A stretch of 64,000 nucleotides of DNA from Synchiropus splendidus (lineage: Eukaryota > Chordata > Actinopteri > Syngnathiformes > Callionymidae). Where the stretch lies: assembly GCF_027744825.2 (NCBI RefSeq), contig NC_071334.1, positions 43,709,437 to 43,773,436 on the forward strand, read 5' to 3'. The position numbers and the translations under genes were made by a program. The notes under the pieces were generated by a model, which worked only from the letters and a program-made list of their open reading frames with translations, had not been told where the DNA came from and searched no databases. Positions 61,395 through 64,000 of the stretch are shown here, piece after piece; position 1 is the stretch's first letter; every line of letters begins with the position of its first letter.

Positions 61395-62335
61395 CTTCTT
61401 CTTCTTTGGGCTTCTGAAATGGCCACGGCGGAGCATCTTCCTCCATCTCACCCTGTCCTCTGCTTCCTCTTCTCTCAAACCTACAAACCTCATGTCCTCC
61501 TTCACCACCTCCATCAATCTCCTCTTTGGCCTTCCTCTCCACCTTCTGCCTGGCAGTTCCAACCTCAACATCTTCATCTACCAATGTACTGGCTCTCTCT
61601 CCTCTGTACATGTCCAAACCATCTCCATCTAGCCTCTCTGACTTTGTCTCCTAAACACCTGAGCACATGTGCTGTCCCTCTGATCTACTGCTTCCTGATC
61701 CTATCCATCCTGCTCACTCCCAGAGAGAAGCTCAGCATCTTCATCTCTGCTACCTCCAGCTCTGCCTCCTGTCTTTTCCTCAGTGCCACTATTTCCAAAC
61801 CATACAACATTGCTGGCCTCACCACCCTTTTGGACACTTTCCCTTTCATCCTTGCCGACAGCCTTTTGTCATACTGCTTCTTCACCTCTTTCTCACACTC
61901 TCCATCGCCCTGGACAGTTGAGCCCAAGTACTTAAAATCCCCCACCTTCTTTATCTCTGCATCCTGTAACTTCACCTGTCCACTTGGCTCCCTCTCATTC
62001 ACACACATGTATTCCTTCTTACCGCGGCTAACTTTCATTCCTCTCTTTCTAAAGGCAAACCTCCACCTCTCTAGCTCATCTTCCTCTTGCTCCCTGCTCT
62101 CACCACAGATCACAATGTCATCTGCAAACAGTTTAAACCCGGCTCTTAAGCTTCTAGCCTTGATACCTTTCCACTTGGTCTCCTGAACATCCTCTGCATC
62201 ACGTCAGCCAACTCTCTAGCTTTCCCTGTCTTAGTTCCCACATTCAGAGTCCCTACTCTCAATCCCTTTCTCTTGTCTTTCCTGTTCTCCCTCTGTCTAT
62301 TGACACGCCTCCTCTTTTCTGTCTTTGACCTATAG
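61395..62335 (-). mobile_element. LINE fragment 2: internally deleted copy, endonuclease start joined to RT
   Basis: Same family as 12402-13325 and nearly identical over long stretches. The minus strand starts with the apurinic-type endonuclease opening (RVGTLNVGTKTGKARELADV) at about 62270-62200, then at about 62124 passes straight into the RT active-site box (FADDIVICGESREQEEDELE) and continues to the C-terminal RRWRGRPKRRLMEVVKEDMR block. The remainder of EN and the first part of RT are missing. It ends in a short GAA tail (61396-61407). Stops in the EN part make it non-functional. Confidence 0.88.
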
Positions 62336-64000
62336 TATGGTGGTCACTGTTAACCCGGGCCTGCATTGATGCGTAAGAAGAAACTGCAGCACAACGTGAC
62401 ATTTCCTCATAAATATATTTTTGTCATTTTTTTCTTGGATGATAGGTTACATGTCGAAGAGTCAACGGGTGCTCCAGCTGTCATTATAACAAACCTCTAG
62501 ACAACTCTAGATAACTTACTCCCGGCAACTCCCCGCCCCACCTGAGCACCTATCTGCCTTATGGCTGCACTGGGAATGCGTCACCATGGAAACTCAGCCG
62601 CGCTCATTCATTATCACCATGGGTGAGGTAAACATTTGTAAACAGACAAGTTCAGGAGGAGGAAAACAGAGTCCAGACCAGAGTGAATATGTGAGTTACT
62701 TTCATATCATGGTAAGAAAAGGCGGCTACGTGGTCCGTCAGGGTCCTGTTTACTCTTCCTGGACCCTTGGAGTGAAACTAACTCAGGACGTGCCTCTTGT
62801 CCAGAGAAAGTTTTGTTGTGTATAGTTATTGTAGTAGCTACAGAGCCAGACTCTGTTATTCATGTCTGCGCATGAAGCCGACAATCAAAGAAAATATGAC
62901 AATAATATTTTTTATGTTTAAATCTGAAACACAAATCATTAACAGTAAGACAAATTTTCAATTTCGATTTTTTTTTTCTTTTTTTCTCTTAGACAACAAC
63001 GTAGGTGCAAAGTTGGAATTCGGGCCTACCTTACAAAGGTCCAAAACCATTACAAGTCTCCAGCTAATAAAACTATCACTGAATGAGAGTCTCGCTCACT
63101 ATTGCTTTATATTATTGTAAGAACCAAACAGACACTCAGCAACTTATCGTGCTTCAATAACAAAGCTGTGGCGACAGACATTCACGAGATCTTGTTAAGT
63201 CTTGTCATGTTTCGTACCGACTGTGATTATGATAAGGAGGAAGGCTAAAGCTTAAGGGCTAAAGCTGAAATCTAATTAATCGAACGTAGTGAATCAATGA
63301 GGAAAAAAATAATTTAAGGAAATAATAAAACAACTGAACAAACCACTTTAATGACTGAAAAAGCAATAATGATTATCATCATGCTATTTTCATTCCTACT
63401 TAAGTATTTTAAAATGAATGAATAAAATGTACAAAGGGAGACGAAACAGCAGCGAGCGAGAGGGGCGTCCTCTTGATCTTTGTGTCCAACTGACAGAGCA
63501 GCAGGCGGGAGGCATAAACTCATCCTGAAGAGTCCTAACAACACAAAATAGGGCATGGAGAAAGATTAAAAATAATCTGGCTGATGAAAGAACACAGCAA
63601 GAACAGGACGACAAGCAGACGAGGGCTTTCAGACTTCAGCTTCCTAAACATCAGTGCAGCCTTTACCCGTGAACACCCCATGTGTTTTGGATGATGAGTG
63701 AAACTTGTTTGTGACGACTGATCTTATTTGCAGTAACAAGAGAGGCTGCAAGAATGTGGAACTACTGCGTTGTGAATGGAAGAACCACCGTAACATTCAG
63801 TTGGTACCACATCCAACATTGACTGACTTTGAAAAATGCGCTGCAGCTTGTCTGCTTTTATTTACCTGGAAAGTTGATGTCCCCACCATCATTTTATATT
63901 CAAAAACACCTTCAGAAGCTTCAAGTTTGACCCACTCACAAGTCGAAAACAACAACAGAACACACACGCATGCATTTATGATGCAAAGGCTTATTTTTGA
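62336..64000. other. Distal flank, nothing recognised
   Basis: No exon of a known family, RNA gene or clear repeat. An 80-codon ORF at 62586-62825 (METQPRSFIITMG...) has a reasonable start context but no recognised likeness. In human the next gene outward is PIAS2; no PIAS2 exon is seen. Confidence 0.5.

Noticed and set aside
61371..62186. 271-codon plus-strand ORF
   Set aside because: Same cause: antisense of LINE fragment 2.
62586..62825. 80-codon ORF as first exon of the next gene
   Set aside because: Start context is fair, but the sequence matches no neighbour expected from synteny (PIAS2, KATNAL2) that I can recognise.

Overview
The window is vertebrate nuclear DNA, almost certainly from a teleost fish. 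It has split genes with GT-AG introns, small introns (often 70-700 bp), AATAAA signals and fish-type LINE and MITE relics. No prokaryotic-style operons, CRISPR arrays or RNA genes were seen.

Three protein-coding genes could be reconstructed exon by exon, with every splice phase agreeing. (1) ark2c (rnf165), + strand, coding exons 2-8 at 4256-7576, a RING-H2 E3 ubiquitin ligase. Its first coding exon is not visible and probably lies upstream; the first 4.2 kb reads as intron. A long 3' UTR may run to about 12.33 kb. (2) loxhd1, - strand, 43787 down to 14805, 41 coding exons and 2402 codons, encoding a lysine-rich N-terminus followed by 16 PLAT-like units. (3) st8sia5, - strand, 58812 down to 50017, seven coding exons and 374 residues, an alpha-2,8-sialyltransferase of ganglioside synthesis, plus a frame-preserving 96-nt candidate cassette exon at 55582-55677. 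The order RNF165-LOXHD1-ST8SIA5 is that of human 18q21.1, so this is a conserved vertebrate block. ark2c and loxhd1 are tail to tail; loxhd1 and st8sia5 are co-directional. The three genes do not form a pathway: their known roles are BMP/TGF-beta signalling, hair-cell stereocilia and ganglioside sialylation.

The remainder is introns, UTRs and repeats. Two fragments of one LINE family lie at 12.4-13.9 kb and 61.4-62.3 kb. The first is interrupted by hAT-like DNA. The second is internally deleted, joining an endonuclease start to the reverse-transcriptase active-site box. MITE-like inverted repeats lie at 15.73-16.13 kb and 48.16-48.48 kb; the latter encloses an exon-like ORF. A dispersed repeat occurs once in a loxhd1 intron (24.6 kb) and once in an st8sia5 intron (51.5 kb). 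There is also a 38-bp perfect palindrome at 54.41 kb and a CA microsatellite in the ark2c 3' UTR.

No wholly new biological system is evident. The items most worth a second look are the st8sia5 cassette exon, the stop-free 63-nt loxhd1 intron, the GC-AG loxhd1 intron, the long lysine-rich LOXHD1 N-terminus, the EN-RT deletion LINE and the MITE with an exon-like cargo.
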